Notes: a model not told the origin generated them from the letters alone. DNA of 8,017 bases from JAAFIP01 sp031390175 (GCA_031390175.1 JANMTF010000180.1:1-8017), one strand, 5' to 3'. Counted from the first letter of the stretch, positions 1 through 7,894 are shown. Program-made: numbers and translations.

Positions 1-2
1 GC

Positions 3-1574
3 CCGACCATGCCGCGCAGCAGTGGCCTGCGCGCGCGCCAAACCAGCGGGCAAAACACCTACTGCGAGTTTCGCACCGCGCAAGAGCTGCGGCTGTGGCC
101 CCTGGAAGTAAAGCGTGCCCAGTACTTCAGCTTTGCGCCTGATTTGAACCTGCACCTGCACCCGCGCGCGCGCGACATTCGCGGTGGCCTGCGCTTTGTG
201 CTCCAGGCCACTGCGGGCCTCACACTAGACCAGATTGCGTTGGATGAACTGGTCATCCATTTTGGCGGTGCAGAAGACGTGGCCTGGCAACTGCACGAGT
301 GCGTGCTGGGCAAACCCATCGGCGTGTTGGTGCAACCCATCGGCCCCAACGGCCTGCTGCCTGGGCGCATGGTCACCTTGCCGCCCGAGGTGGTGCAAGC
401 CGTGGGCTTTGACGACGAACAAGCCTTGCTGCCAGTCACTAGCACTGGCTTTGCAGGCTACCGTCTGGTGCAAGAATATTTTGCTTTTGCACAGCGCCTG
501 CAGTTTGCCAAAATTCAAAACCTGCAAAGCACACTGGCCAGCATGGCTTTCTCGCAGGTAGAAATTACCGTGCTGTTCTCGCGTGGCGATGCAGCACTGG
601 AAAAGCTGGTGACCGCCGACAACGTGCAACTCCACTGCGTGCCCGCCATCAACCTGTTTCCCAAGCGGCTAGACCGGGTGGCGGTGAGCGACGGGGTGAG
701 CCAGTTCCACCTGGTGCCCGACCGCACCAAGCCGCAAGACTTTGAGGTGCACTCTGTGGTCGAGGTGATTGGCCACGGTAAATCGGAGAGCAGCGGCACG
801 GTGCCAGAGCAACCGTTTTTGCCTTTCTACTCAGCCTTCCATGGCAGCCGCCACGCACACCCCGCCTACTTCACCACCACGCGCGAGCCGCGCATGCAGT
901 CGCAAAAGCAGCGCACGCAAGGGCACCGCAGCAGCCATATTGGCTCTGAAGTATTTATGCAGTTGGTCGATCCGCAAGAAGCCCCTTACTCGTCCACTCT
1001 GCGCCAACTGGCCGTCACCGCCCTGTGCACTAACCGCGACCTGCCGCTGCTCATGCCGCTGGGGCGAGGTAACGACCTGGACTGCATCGACTCTTTCCCC
1101 GTCAGCAAAGTCACCGTGGTGCGCGGCCCGTCGCGCCCCGTGTCGCCGGTGGTCAACCAAGGTCTGGGCTGGAAGGTGATCGACCATCTGGCGCTGAACT
1201 ATTTGTCCCTTTCTGAGGGCAATGGCGACCAAGCCGCCGCTGCGCTGCGCGAAATGCTGATGCTGTATGCCATGCATGCCGACGAGTCGCGCCAAACCCA
1301 GGTGTCTGGCCTGCTGAAGGTGCGCACCAAGCCAGTGGCCAGGCGCTTGCCCATGGCCGGGCCTATCGCATTTGGCCGTGGGCTGGAGGTGACGCTTGAG
1401 GTAGAAAAGATGGCTTTCCATGGCCACAGCGCGTTTGCGTTTGGCGCCATCATGGCGCAGTTTTTAAACCGCCATGTCAATGTGAACCATTTTGTCGAAA
1501 CCGTGCTGACCTTTAGCGGCAAGGGCGAGAACATGCGTTGGGAGCCGCAATGCGGGACACGCCCCATACTCTAG
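3..1574 (+). CDS. tssF: T6SS baseplate subunit TssF (VasA/ImpG family), 5'-truncated by window edge
   Basis: TssF is a wedge component of the cytoplasmic T6SS baseplate. It acts with TssG, TssE and TssK and contacts the VgrG/Hcp hub. The frame is open to the left edge, so the true start is outside. The first ATG in frame (position 9) is internal: the residues after it (CEFRTA, LWPLEV) match a region that in full-length TssF of roughly 600 aa lies about 100 residues in. Counting from that ATG, family-typical stretches are visible: GYRLVQEYFAF near 150-160, PAINLFPKR near 212-220, HLVPDRT near 236, the polar SSHIGSEVF segment near 310, and MRWEPQ near the C-terminus. The stop is TAG at 1572-1574. 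The 3' end overlaps tssG by 25 nt, which suggests translational coupling. No frameshift or internal stop is seen. Identification rests on remembered family motifs, and I am very sure of it. Confidence 0.96.
   Translation, partial: PTMPRSSGLRARQTSGQNTYCEFRTAQELRLWPLEVKRAQYFSFAPDLNLHLHPRARDIRGGLRFVLQATAGLTLDQIALDELVIHFGGAEDVAWQLHECVLGKPIGVLVQPIGPNGLLPGRMVTLPPEVVQAVGFDDEQALLPVTSTGFAGYRLVQEYFAFAQRLQFAKIQNLQSTLASMAFSQVEITVLFSRGDAALEKLVTADNVQLHCVPAINLFPKRLDRVAVSDGVSQFHLVPDRTKPQDFEVHSVVEVIGHGKSESSGTVPEQPFLPFYSAFHGSRHAHPAYFTTTREPRMQSQKQRTQGHRSSHIGSEVFMQLVDPQEAPYSSTLRQLAVTALCTNRDLPLLMPLGRGNDLDCIDSFPVSKVTVVRGPSRPVSPVVNQGLGWKVIDHLALNYLSLSEGNGDQAAAALREMLMLYAMHADESRQTQVSGLLKVRTKPVARRLPMAGPIAFGRGLEVTLEVEKMAFHGHSAFAFGAIMAQFLNRHVNVNHFVETVLTFSGKGENMRWEPQCGTRPIL
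1540..1544 (+). promoter_or_regulatory. Ribosome binding site of tssG
   Basis: GGGAG lies 5 nt before the ATG at 1550, inside the end of tssF. It favours that ATG over the in-frame TTG at 1538, which would add four residues and would overlap the site itself. Confidence 0.7.
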
Positions 1575-2587
1575 AGTCCGTCCCCCTGCGCATCCACGCC
1601 ACCTTGCAGCAGTGGACGGAGAGTCCCTGGAAGTTTGACTATTTTGCCGTCATGCGCCGCCTTGAGGCCAGCGCCCAGCCCCAGCCGCGCTGGGGCCGCG
1701 CCATGCTGCCCACCGCCGAGCCGGTGCGCATTGGCCAAGAGCCCTCGCTGGCATTTGCACCTGCCACCTTCAGCCGCATTGAAGATGCCAGCGCGCACAG
1801 CCCACCGCGTTTGCGCCAGCAGTTTATGGGCTACATCGGGCCCAACGGCCCGCTGCCGGTGCATTTAAGCGACTTTATCCAGGAGCGGGCGCTCAACAGT
1901 GGCGACAAAACCTGGCTGGGGTTTCTGGACATGTTCACCCACCGTTTTGCGCTGCACTTTTACCGCGCATGGGCGCAGGTGCGGCCCGCAGTGACGCTAG
2001 ACCGGCCGAACGAGGACAGCTTTCGGCGCTACGCTGGTGCCCTGGTAGGCATAGGCACCCCGGGCAGGCAAAACCGTGACCCGATCAATGACGATGCGCG
2101 CCTGCACTTTAGCGGCTGGCTGGTACGCCAGGTGCGCAGCGCAGACAGCGTGCAAGCGGTGATCGGGGGTTACTTTGGTATCCCCGTCAAGCTGGAGCAA
2201 TGGGTGGGCCACTGGATACAAATTGCAGCAGGCGACGTAACCCGCATGGGCCAGGGCATGGCATCCCGTGCATTGGGTAAGGGTGCGGTGATGGGCACGC
2301 GGGTGTGGGACAGGCAGCACCGGGTGCGCGTGCACTTGGGGCCGCTCACCTTGGCGCAGTACCGCCTGTTTTTGCCCGGCGGCTCGGCCCGCCCGGTGCT
2401 ACAGCGCTGGATGCAGCAACTGCTGGGCCATGAATATTACTGGGATGCCCTGCTGATTTTGCGTGACGATGAAGTGCCCGTCACGCGCCTAGGTGGCCAG
2501 TCGCACCTGGGCTGGACATCGTGGGCGGGCAAGCAAAAGCGCCGCGCGCATGCAGTGGATGTGCTGATCCCCGGTGAGGGGCTTTAG
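1550..2587 (+). CDS. tssG: T6SS baseplate subunit TssG (ImpH/VasB family)
   Basis: TssG pairs with TssF to form the baseplate wedge in the cytoplasm. The product is 345 aa from the ATG at 1550, normal for the family. An alternative TTG at 1538 would give 349 aa, but the GGGAG site at 1540-1544 supports the ATG. Family-typical segments visible are WKFDYFAVMRRLEA at residues 27-40, a region near 62-80 beginning SLAFAPATFSRIED, the hallmark GPNGPLP at 97-103 followed by HLSDFIQER, a FLDMFTHRFALHFYRAW block near 125-141, and LGKGAVMGTRVWDRQ in the C-terminal half. The last gives way to LGPLTLAQYRLFLPGG. It ends in TAG at 2585-2587. The overlap with tssF implies one transcript and coupled translation. 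Codon use matches its neighbours and nothing looks broken. Confidence 0.96.
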   Translation: MRDTPHTLESVPLRIHATLQQWTESPWKFDYFAVMRRLEASAQPQPRWGRAMLPTAEPVRIGQEPSLAFAPATFSRIEDASAHSPPRLRQQFMGYIGPNGPLPVHLSDFIQERALNSGDKTWLGFLDMFTHRFALHFYRAWAQVRPAVTLDRPNEDSFRRYAGALVGIGTPGRQNRDPINDDARLHFSGWLVRQVRSADSVQAVIGGYFGIPVKLEQWVGHWIQIAAGDVTRMGQGMASRALGKGAVMGTRVWDRQHRVRVHLGPLTLAQYRLFLPGGSARPVLQRWMQQLLGHEYYWDALLILRDDEVPVTRLGGQSHLGWTSWAGKQKRRAHAVDVLIPGEGL

Positions 2588-2692
2588 CTTAGGCTGAAAA
2601 GCCACAATTTGCTACAACGTGGGCGCTGCCCGGGTTGCTTTAAATTTCGCTTTGCTGGTTCGTCTTGTTGAATGACACACGCAGGAGCATCC
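2588..2692. other. tssG-clpV intergenic gap with two small hairpins
   Basis: These 105 nt are the longest non-coding stretch in the window. Two short perfect stems are visible: GGCT-gaaa-AGCC at 2592-2603, a GNRA tetraloop hairpin right after the tssG stop, and GGGC-gct-GCCC at 2621-2631. Neither is followed by a run of T, so they are not convincing intrinsic terminators. The second half (about 2635-2670) is T-rich. I see no good sigma-70 -35/-10 pair. The gap is long enough to hold a promoter or an mRNA processing or attenuation site for clpV-vgrG, but the sequence does not prove one. Confidence 0.4.
2683..2687 (+). promoter_or_regulatory. Ribosome binding site of clpV
   Basis: AGGAG sits 5 nt before the ATG at 2693. 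It decides between that ATG and the in-frame ATG at 2672, which would place this site inside the coding region and add seven residues not typical of ClpV N-termini. Confidence 0.8.
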
Positions 2693-5446
2693 ATGAGCGA
2701 AATCAGCCGCACCGCACTCTTTGGCAAACTTAACAGCCTGGGCTACAAAGCCATCGAAGGTGCCACCATCTTTTGCAAAATGCGGGGCAACCCCTATGTA
2801 GAGCTGGAGCATTGGTTCGCTCAACTGCTGCAAACGCAAGACTCCGATTTGCACAAAATTGTGCAGCACTATGGGCTAGACGCTTCGGTACTGGCCAAAG
2901 ACATGACGGTAGCGCTAGACCGCCTGCCACGCGGTGCCACGGCGATTAGCGACTTCTCGCCGCATATAGAAAACGCCATCGAACGCGCCTGGACGTATGC
3001 CACCTTGCAGTTTGGTGAAGCCCAGGTACGCACCGGCTATCTTGTATTGGGCATGCTGAAAACGCAAAACCTGCGTGCGCCGCTATTGGGCATGTCCAAA
3101 CAGTTTGAACGCATCAAACCCGAAGACTTGGCTGAAAATTTTGCCAAGATTTGCGACTCATCTCCCGAGGCGCAAATGCGCGCGCAAGACGGCACCGGCA
3201 TGGGCAGCGGCACTCCCGGGGAAGACAGCGGTGCCATGGCTCCCGCCGCCATGGGCAAGGGCGATGCTTTAAAGAAGTTTGCCGTAGACCTGACCGAGAA
3301 AGCCAAAAAAGGCGAGATGGACCCCATCACTGGCCGCGATGAAGAAATTCGCCAAATAGTCGACATCCTCATGCGCCGCCGCCAAAACAACCCCTTGCTG
3401 ACAGGCGAAGCAGGCGTAGGCAAAACCGCAGTGGTAGAAGGATTTGCCCAGCGCTTGGCCAAAGGCGATGTGCCTCCGCAGCTCAAAGACGTGAAACTAC
3501 TCACCCTGGACATTGGCCTGCTGCAAGCCGGTGCCAGCATGAAAGGCGAGTTTGAGCAGCGCCTGCGCCAGGTGATAGACGAAGTGCAAAGCTCGCCCAC
3601 CCCCATCATCTTGTTCATCGACGAAATCCACACTCTGGTGGGCGCTGGTGGCGCAGCCGGTACAGGTGATGCGGCCAACCTGCTCAAGCCTGCCTTGGCG
3701 CGCGGCAACCTGCGCACCATTGGCGCTACTACCTGGGCCGAGTATAAAAAATACATCGAAAAAGACCCGGCCCTCACCCGCCGCTTCCAGGTGGTGCAGG
3801 TGCCCGAGCCTGATGAGCTTAAAGCCATCCTCATGCTGCGCGGCGTAGCCAGCGTGCTAGAGAAGCACCACCGCGTGCAACTACTAGACGAAGCCATTGA
3901 AGCCGCAGTCAAACTGTCGCACCGCTATATACCCGCCCGCCAGTTGCCCGACAAAGCCGTGAGTTTGCTAGACACTGCCTGCGCCCGCGTGGCCGTGTCG
4001 CAGCATGCCACCCCGCCCGAGGTAGAAGACTGCCAACGCCGCATCGAGGCGCTGACCACCGAGAGCGAGATTATTGGCCGCGAGGAGTCGATAGGCATCG
4101 ACGTCACCAAGCGCGCCACTGCCGTGCAAACCCTGCTGGCCGCTGCCAACGGCGAGCTGGTCAAGCTGACGGCCCGCTGGAACGAGGAAAAGGTGCTGGT
4201 AGACCGCCTGCTAGAACTTCGTGCGGCTCTGCGCAAAGGTAGCCAGCCGGTAGACGCTCCTAATACCGTAGCTACTCCAGCAACAGAACCGTTGGCTAAT
4301 GGCACAAATGATTCTAAAAATGCCGTTGTAGCTAGTGCAGGCACGTCAGACGCAGACCGCGCCACCCTGCTGGCCGAGCTGCACACCCTGCAAGCCAAGA
4401 TAGCCACCCTGCAAGGCGAGTCACCACTCATACTCGCATCGGTAGACGAGCAAGCCGTAGCCTCGGTAGTAGCAGACTGGACCGGCATCCCCGTAGGCCG
4501 CATGGTCAAGAACGAAGTGCAAGCCGTGCTGGAGCTGGCGGAGACGCTGAACAAACGCGTCATTGGCCAAAAGCACGGCCTGGAGATGATTGCCCGGCGC
4601 ATCCAAACCTCCCGCGCGCGGCTGGACAACCCGCAAAAACCCATCGGCGTGTTCATGCTGTGCGGCACATCGGGCGTGGGCAAAACCGAGACTGCGTTGG
4701 CATTGGCCGAGGCGCTGTATGGCGGTGAGCAAAACATCATCACCATCAACATGAGCGAGTTTCAAGAAGCGCACACTGTCTCTACCCTCAAGGGCGCGCC
4801 CCCTGGCTACGTGGGCTACGGCGAAGGCGGCATACTGACCGAGGCCGTGCGCCGCCGCCCCTACAGCGTGGTACTACTAGACGAGGTAGAAAAAGCCCAC
4901 CCCGACGTGCACGAGATATTCTTCCAGGTGTTTGACAAAGGCTGGATGGAAGACGGCGAAGGCCGCATGATCGACTTTAAAAACACCATCATCTTGCTCA
5001 CCACCAACGCCGGTAGCGAACTGGTCATGAGCATGTGCCGCGACCACGAGCTGCTGCCCGACCCGAACAGCCTGGCCGAAGCCCTCAAAGCCCCGCTGAT
5101 GAAGGTGTTCCCTCCCGCCCTCTTGGGCCGCATCGTCTCTATCCCCTACTACCCACTGTCACCCGAGATGATGGGCAAGATAGTGCGCCTGCAGCTAGGC
5201 CGCATCAAGAAACGCGTAGAGGCCAACCACGGCATACCGTTTGAGTACAGTGACGCCGTGGTCAGCCTGGTAGTGTCCCGCTGCCAAGACCCCGAGGCCG
5301 GTGGCCGCGTGATCGATGCTATTTTGACTAACACCGTGCTGCCCACCATATCGGTTGAATACTTGCAGCGGCTTGCAGCGGGCGGTGAAATTAAACGCGT
5401 GGCACTAGATGTAAAAGACAGTGACTTTACTTACGCATTTGACTAA
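2693..5446 (+). CDS. clpV: T6SS sheath-disassembly AAA+ ATPase ClpV (TssH)
   Basis: ClpV is a hexameric Clp/Hsp100 ATPase that extracts contracted TssB/TssC sheath subunits after firing so they can be recycled. The start at 2693 gives 917 aa beginning MSEISRTALFGKLN, a classic ClpV N-terminus. Domains in order: N-domain at about 1-155 (CKMRGNPYVELEHW near 28-41), a Gly/Ala/Met-rich linker at about 156-190, AAA1 with Walker A GEAGVGKT at 238-245, pore loop GASMKGE at 280-286 and Walker B ILFIDE at 306-311, a middle domain, then AAA2 with Walker A GTSGVGKT at 658-665, pore-loop motif YVGYG, and Walker B VVLLDE at 726-731. Both ATPase sites look intact. The protein is a little longer than the usual 870-900 aa because of a low-complexity insert at about 516-552. 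It lies 105 nt after tssG and 42 nt before vgrG. The N-domain and the T6SS neighbours separate it from ClpB, which has a longer coiled-coil middle domain. Confidence 0.97.
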   Translation: MSEISRTALFGKLNSLGYKAIEGATIFCKMRGNPYVELEHWFAQLLQTQDSDLHKIVQHYGLDASVLAKDMTVALDRLPRGATAISDFSPHIENAIERAWTYATLQFGEAQVRTGYLVLGMLKTQNLRAPLLGMSKQFERIKPEDLAENFAKICDSSPEAQMRAQDGTGMGSGTPGEDSGAMAPAAMGKGDALKKFAVDLTEKAKKGEMDPITGRDEEIRQIVDILMRRRQNNPLLTGEAGVGKTAVVEGFAQRLAKGDVPPQLKDVKLLTLDIGLLQAGASMKGEFEQRLRQVIDEVQSSPTPIILFIDEIHTLVGAGGAAGTGDAANLLKPALARGNLRTIGATTWAEYKKYIEKDPALTRRFQVVQVPEPDELKAILMLRGVASVLEKHHRVQLLDEAIEAAVKLSHRYIPARQLPDKAVSLLDTACARVAVSQHATPPEVEDCQRRIEALTTESEIIGREESIGIDVTKRATAVQTLLAAANGELVKLTARWNEEKVLVDRLLELRAALRKGSQPVDAPNTVATPATEPLANGTNDSKNAVVASAGTSDADRATLLAELHTLQAKIATLQGESPLILASVDEQAVASVVADWTGIPVGRMVKNEVQAVLELAETLNKRVIGQKHGLEMIARRIQTSRARLDNPQKPIGVFMLCGTSGVGKTETALALAEALYGGEQNIITINMSEFQEAHTVSTLKGAPPGYVGYGEGGILTEAVRRRPYSVVLLDEVEKAHPDVHEIFFQVFDKGWMEDGEGRMIDFKNTIILLTTNAGSELVMSMCRDHELLPDPNSLAEALKAPLMKVFPPALLGRIVSIPYYPLSPEMMGKIVRLQLGRIKKRVEANHGIPFEYSDAVVSLVVSRCQDPEAGGRVIDAILTNTVLPTISVEYLQRLAAGGEIKRVALDVKDSDFTYAFD
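4238..4348 (+). other. Low-GC, low-complexity insert within clpV (interdomain linker)
   Basis: This stretch encodes about 37 residues (516-552 of ClpV) rich in Ala, Thr, Asn, Ser, Val and Pro, with no aromatic residue. It lies just before AAA2, between LLELRAALRK and the ADRATLLAELHTLQ helix. I counted 24 G/C in the 60 nt at 4261-4320 (40%), against 38 of 60 at 4201-4260 and 35 of 60 at 4381-4440. Two TAGCTA words stand exactly 60 nt apart (4269 and 4329), the first inside the palindrome GTAGCTAC. The reading frame is kept. It is probably a disordered loop, and an inserted small repeat is a possible but unproven origin. Confidence 0.5.
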
Positions 5447-5477
5447 GGCAATCGTTATTAGGTAAGAGTTTTTAGAA

Positions 5478-5483
5478 GAGGTG
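5478..5483 (+). promoter_or_regulatory. Ribosome binding site supporting a TTG start for vgrG
   Basis: GAGGTG lies 5 nt before the TTG at 5489. There is no ATG in frame until residue 19 (NDLMFWR), which would cut into the conserved N-terminal fold, so TTG is the best start. Confidence 0.7.
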
Positions 5484-5488
5484 GCTAA

Positions 5489-7894
5489 TTGGCCAACAAA
5501 GAAGATTTTCAGATCAAGAGCGATTCCCCCGTTGCCAACGACTTGATGTTTTGGCGCGTGGTGGGGCACGAGGCGCTGTCGCGGCCTTCGTTCTATGAGC
5601 TGACCGTTATCTCTAAAAACCAAACGATTGAAGCCAAAGATATTTTGGGCCACGCTTTTGACGTGGTCATTAGCTTCCTAGACCCCGATGGCAACCCGCA
5701 CGAGCGCCACTGCCAGGGCCATGCCATACGCTTTACCCGCGTGAGCCAAATTGGCCGCTACTACCGCTATGAGATCAGTCTGCAGTCATGGTTTGGCCTG
5801 CTCAGCAAGCGCACCAATTCGCGCATTCACCAAGACCTGCCCGCTCTCAAAGTGTTTGACTCGGTGCTGGAAGACAGCCCCATCAAGCGTGTCAAAAAAA
5901 CCAAAACCGACGGCGTGATAGGCAAGCACGAAGGCCGCCGCTACTGTGTGCAGCACCAAGAGAGCGACTACACATTTTTGTCCCGCTTGCTGGAAGACGA
6001 AGGCATTTACTATTGGTTTGACTCCCACGAAGCCACCGGCACCATGTATCTGGCCGATGCCAGCGACGCCGCCCACGACATGCTGCCCGTCACTGATATT
6101 TTGAAATACATACCCGGTGGCACCAGCGACGCACGGCATAACGAGATCACCAAATGGATTAGCACCCGCCAGCTAGATACTGGCAAGTTTGCCTCCCGCG
6201 ACAGCGACTTTAAAGCCATTAAAAAGAAACTCAGCGCCGACAAAGGCGACCCCGACACCCATGAGCTGGCCGACCTGGAAGCCTTTGAGTTTGAAGGCGG
6301 CTACTTTAAAGACGACGACACCGAAGGCATAGCCAAGCTGCGCCTGGACGAGCTGGTGACCCGCCGCCAGCGCCACTGGGCCCTGACCAGCTGGCCCGAC
6401 GTAACCGCAGGCCGCAGCTTTACCTTGGCAGGCGACCCGGACGGTAACCGCGATGGCGACTACCTGATAGCCGCCTGCAGCTTTGTGGTCAGCCACCCTG
6501 GCTACGAAGGCATTACCCTCAAAGAAGAGCCCCGCTCTATCACCCATCTGCTGCAAAAAGAGCTGGCCGCCGATGCCGTGAACGCCGACACGCAGGTAGC
6601 CTACAGCGCCCTCATAGACAGCAGCCCCACCCTGCGCACCGGCCAGCCCGGGGCCCGCGCTTTCATGCTGACGGTGCTGCCCTTGGCAACGCCCTACCGC
6701 GTGCCCAGGCTTACACCCCAAGTGGTCATGCCCGGCCCGCAAAGCGCCATCGTGGTCGGCCCAGAGGGCGATGAAATCCACGCCGACGATTTTGGTCGCG
6801 TCAAAGTGCACTTCCACTGGGACAGGTACGACAAAAGCAACGAAAAGTCCACCTGCTGGGTGCGCGTGAGCCAGCCCTGGGCCGGTAAAGGCTGGGGCGG
6901 CTACTTTATCCCCCGCATCGGCCAAGAAGTGATCGTAGACTTTTTAAACGGCGACCCCGACCGCCCCATCATCGTCGGCCGCATGTACAACGACGACCAG
7001 CCCAAGCCCTTTGACAGCCATACCCAAAGCGGCTTTCGCACACGATCCACGCCCAAAGGCAGTGCCGCCAACTGCAACGAGTTTCGGTTTGACGACAAAA
7101 AAGGTGCTGAGCAGGTGTACCTGCATGCGGAGAAGAACCAGGACATCAGTGTAGAAAATGATGAGACGCATACTGTAGGCCATGACCGCACTAAGACCAT
7201 CGACAATGACGAGACCAACCACATCAAACACGACCGCACCGAGACGGTAGATAACAATGAAAAGATCACCATAGGCGTGAACCGCACCGAGCAAGTAGGC
7301 AGCAACGAAACCATCGCCATTGGCATTGACCGCACAGAAACTGTAGGTGCTAACGAGACTATCAGCATCGGGGCCAACCGCACGATATCCGTAGGTGCTA
7401 GCGAGACCGCCGCCGTGGCGCTACAGCGCACGCATACAGTAGGCGTTAACGAAACCATCGCTATCGGCGCTGCGCAAGAGATTGCTATTGGTGCCATGCA
7501 AACCGTCGCTATTGGAGCCAACCAGTCAGTTAGCGTAGGAGCCAACCAATCTACGGATGTGGGCGCAAACCAGTCTGCAACAGTGGGGGCAAATAGATCC
7601 ATCGAAGTCGGCTCCAATTTGTCTACCAAAGTTGGCGCAGATGAGTCACGCGATGTAGGCGCAGGGAGAGCGACACAGGTTGCAAAAGACGATGCGATCA
7701 AGGTAGGCAAAAACTTTGTACTCGAAGCGGGCGATTCCATCTCGCTCAAAACTGGCAGTGCCAGCATCACCATGAAGAAAGACGGAACCATTGTCATCAA
7801 AGGCAAAGACATCACCGTCGATGGCTCCGGCAAGATTAATGTCAAAGCCAGCAGCGACATCGTCATGAAAGGCTCCAAGATTTTGCAGAACTGA
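5489..7894 (+). CDS. vgrG: T6SS spike protein VgrG (TssI)
   Basis: VgrG trimerises into the spike at the tip of the Hcp tube, is loaded on the baseplate and is thrust into target cells. The product is 801 aa from a TTG start with a well-placed ribosome binding site. Residues 1 to about 385 form the gp27-like base, with SFYELTVIS near 31-39 and the typical QHQESDYTFLSRLLEDEG at 155-172. A gp5-like OB fold spans about 410-500, with DFGRVKVHFHWDR, CWVRVSQPWAGKGWGG at 456-471, and IPRIGQEVIVDFLNGDPDRP at 474-493. From residue 558 a pure octad repeat forms the needle, ending in the usual ISLKTGSASITMKKDG and VMKGSK tail. There is no fused effector domain after the needle and no PAAR domain, so it looks like a structural VgrG that carries separate cargo. 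It sits 42 nt after clpV and 30 nt before the next gene, probably co-transcribed. Confidence 0.97.
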   Translation: MANKEDFQIKSDSPVANDLMFWRVVGHEALSRPSFYELTVISKNQTIEAKDILGHAFDVVISFLDPDGNPHERHCQGHAIRFTRVSQIGRYYRYEISLQSWFGLLSKRTNSRIHQDLPALKVFDSVLEDSPIKRVKKTKTDGVIGKHEGRRYCVQHQESDYTFLSRLLEDEGIYYWFDSHEATGTMYLADASDAAHDMLPVTDILKYIPGGTSDARHNEITKWISTRQLDTGKFASRDSDFKAIKKKLSADKGDPDTHELADLEAFEFEGGYFKDDDTEGIAKLRLDELVTRRQRHWALTSWPDVTAGRSFTLAGDPDGNRDGDYLIAACSFVVSHPGYEGITLKEEPRSITHLLQKELAADAVNADTQVAYSALIDSSPTLRTGQPGARAFMLTVLPLATPYRVPRLTPQVVMPGPQSAIVVGPEGDEIHADDFGRVKVHFHWDRYDKSNEKSTCWVRVSQPWAGKGWGGYFIPRIGQEVIVDFLNGDPDRPIIVGRMYNDDQPKPFDSHTQSGFRTRSTPKGSAANCNEFRFDDKKGAEQVYLHAEKNQDISVENDETHTVGHDRTKTIDNDETNHIKHDRTETVDNNEKITIGVNRTEQVGSNETIAIGIDRTETVGANETISIGANRTISVGASETAAVALQRTHTVGVNETIAIGAAQEIAIGAMQTVAIGANQSVSVGANQSTDVGANQSATVGANRSIEVGSNLSTKVGADESRDVGAGRATQVAKDDAIKVGKNFVLEAGDSISLKTGSASITMKKDGTIVIKGKDITVDGSGKINVKASSDIVMKGSKILQN
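7160..7687 (+). repeat. 22 tandem 24-nt units encoding VgrG beta-helix octads
   Basis: Residues 558-733 of VgrG divide without a gap into 22 octads of the form x-x-x-x-x-V/I-G-x, the gp5-type triple-stranded beta-helix pattern. Octad position 2 reads E,R,E,R,E,R,E,R,E,R,E,R,E in units 1-13, Q in units 14-18, then R, L, E, R. Units 16-18 are the most alike at DNA level (variants of GCCAACCAGTC followed by GTAGGA or GTGGGC). Further degenerate octads continue to the C-terminus. GC content is lower here (31 of 60 at 7501-7560) than in the OB-fold region (42 of 60 at 6841-6900). Confidence 0.85.

Noticed and set aside
831..1427. Antisense ORF of 198 codons opposite tssF
   Set aside because: It is His/Gln/Ala-rich without domains and is fully covered by conserved tssF sequence.
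2592..2631. Intrinsic terminator after tssG
   Set aside because: Both stems have only four base pairs and neither is followed by a T-run.
2621..2640. Possible sigma-54 promoter upstream of clpV (TGGGC... then TTGCTT)
   Set aside because: The GG and GC elements are not 10 nt apart as sigma-54 sites need. Position 2625-2626, where GG would be required, reads GC.
3037..4752. Two long antisense ORFs (3037-3912 and 3925-4752) opposite clpV
   Set aside because: They are shadows of a GC-rich coding strand. Their Ser/Arg/Ala-rich translations lack any family signature, while the + strand encodes an unmistakable ClpV.
2693..5446. General chaperone ClpB instead of ClpV
   Set aside because: The N-terminus (SRTALFGKLN, CKMRGNPYVELEHW), the shorter middle domain and the tssG/vgrG neighbours all indicate ClpV.
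7160..7687. CRISPR-like or other non-coding tandem array
   Set aside because: The 24-nt units are in frame, diverge at synonymous and variable octad positions, and encode the expected VgrG beta-helix. There are no repeat-spacer units.
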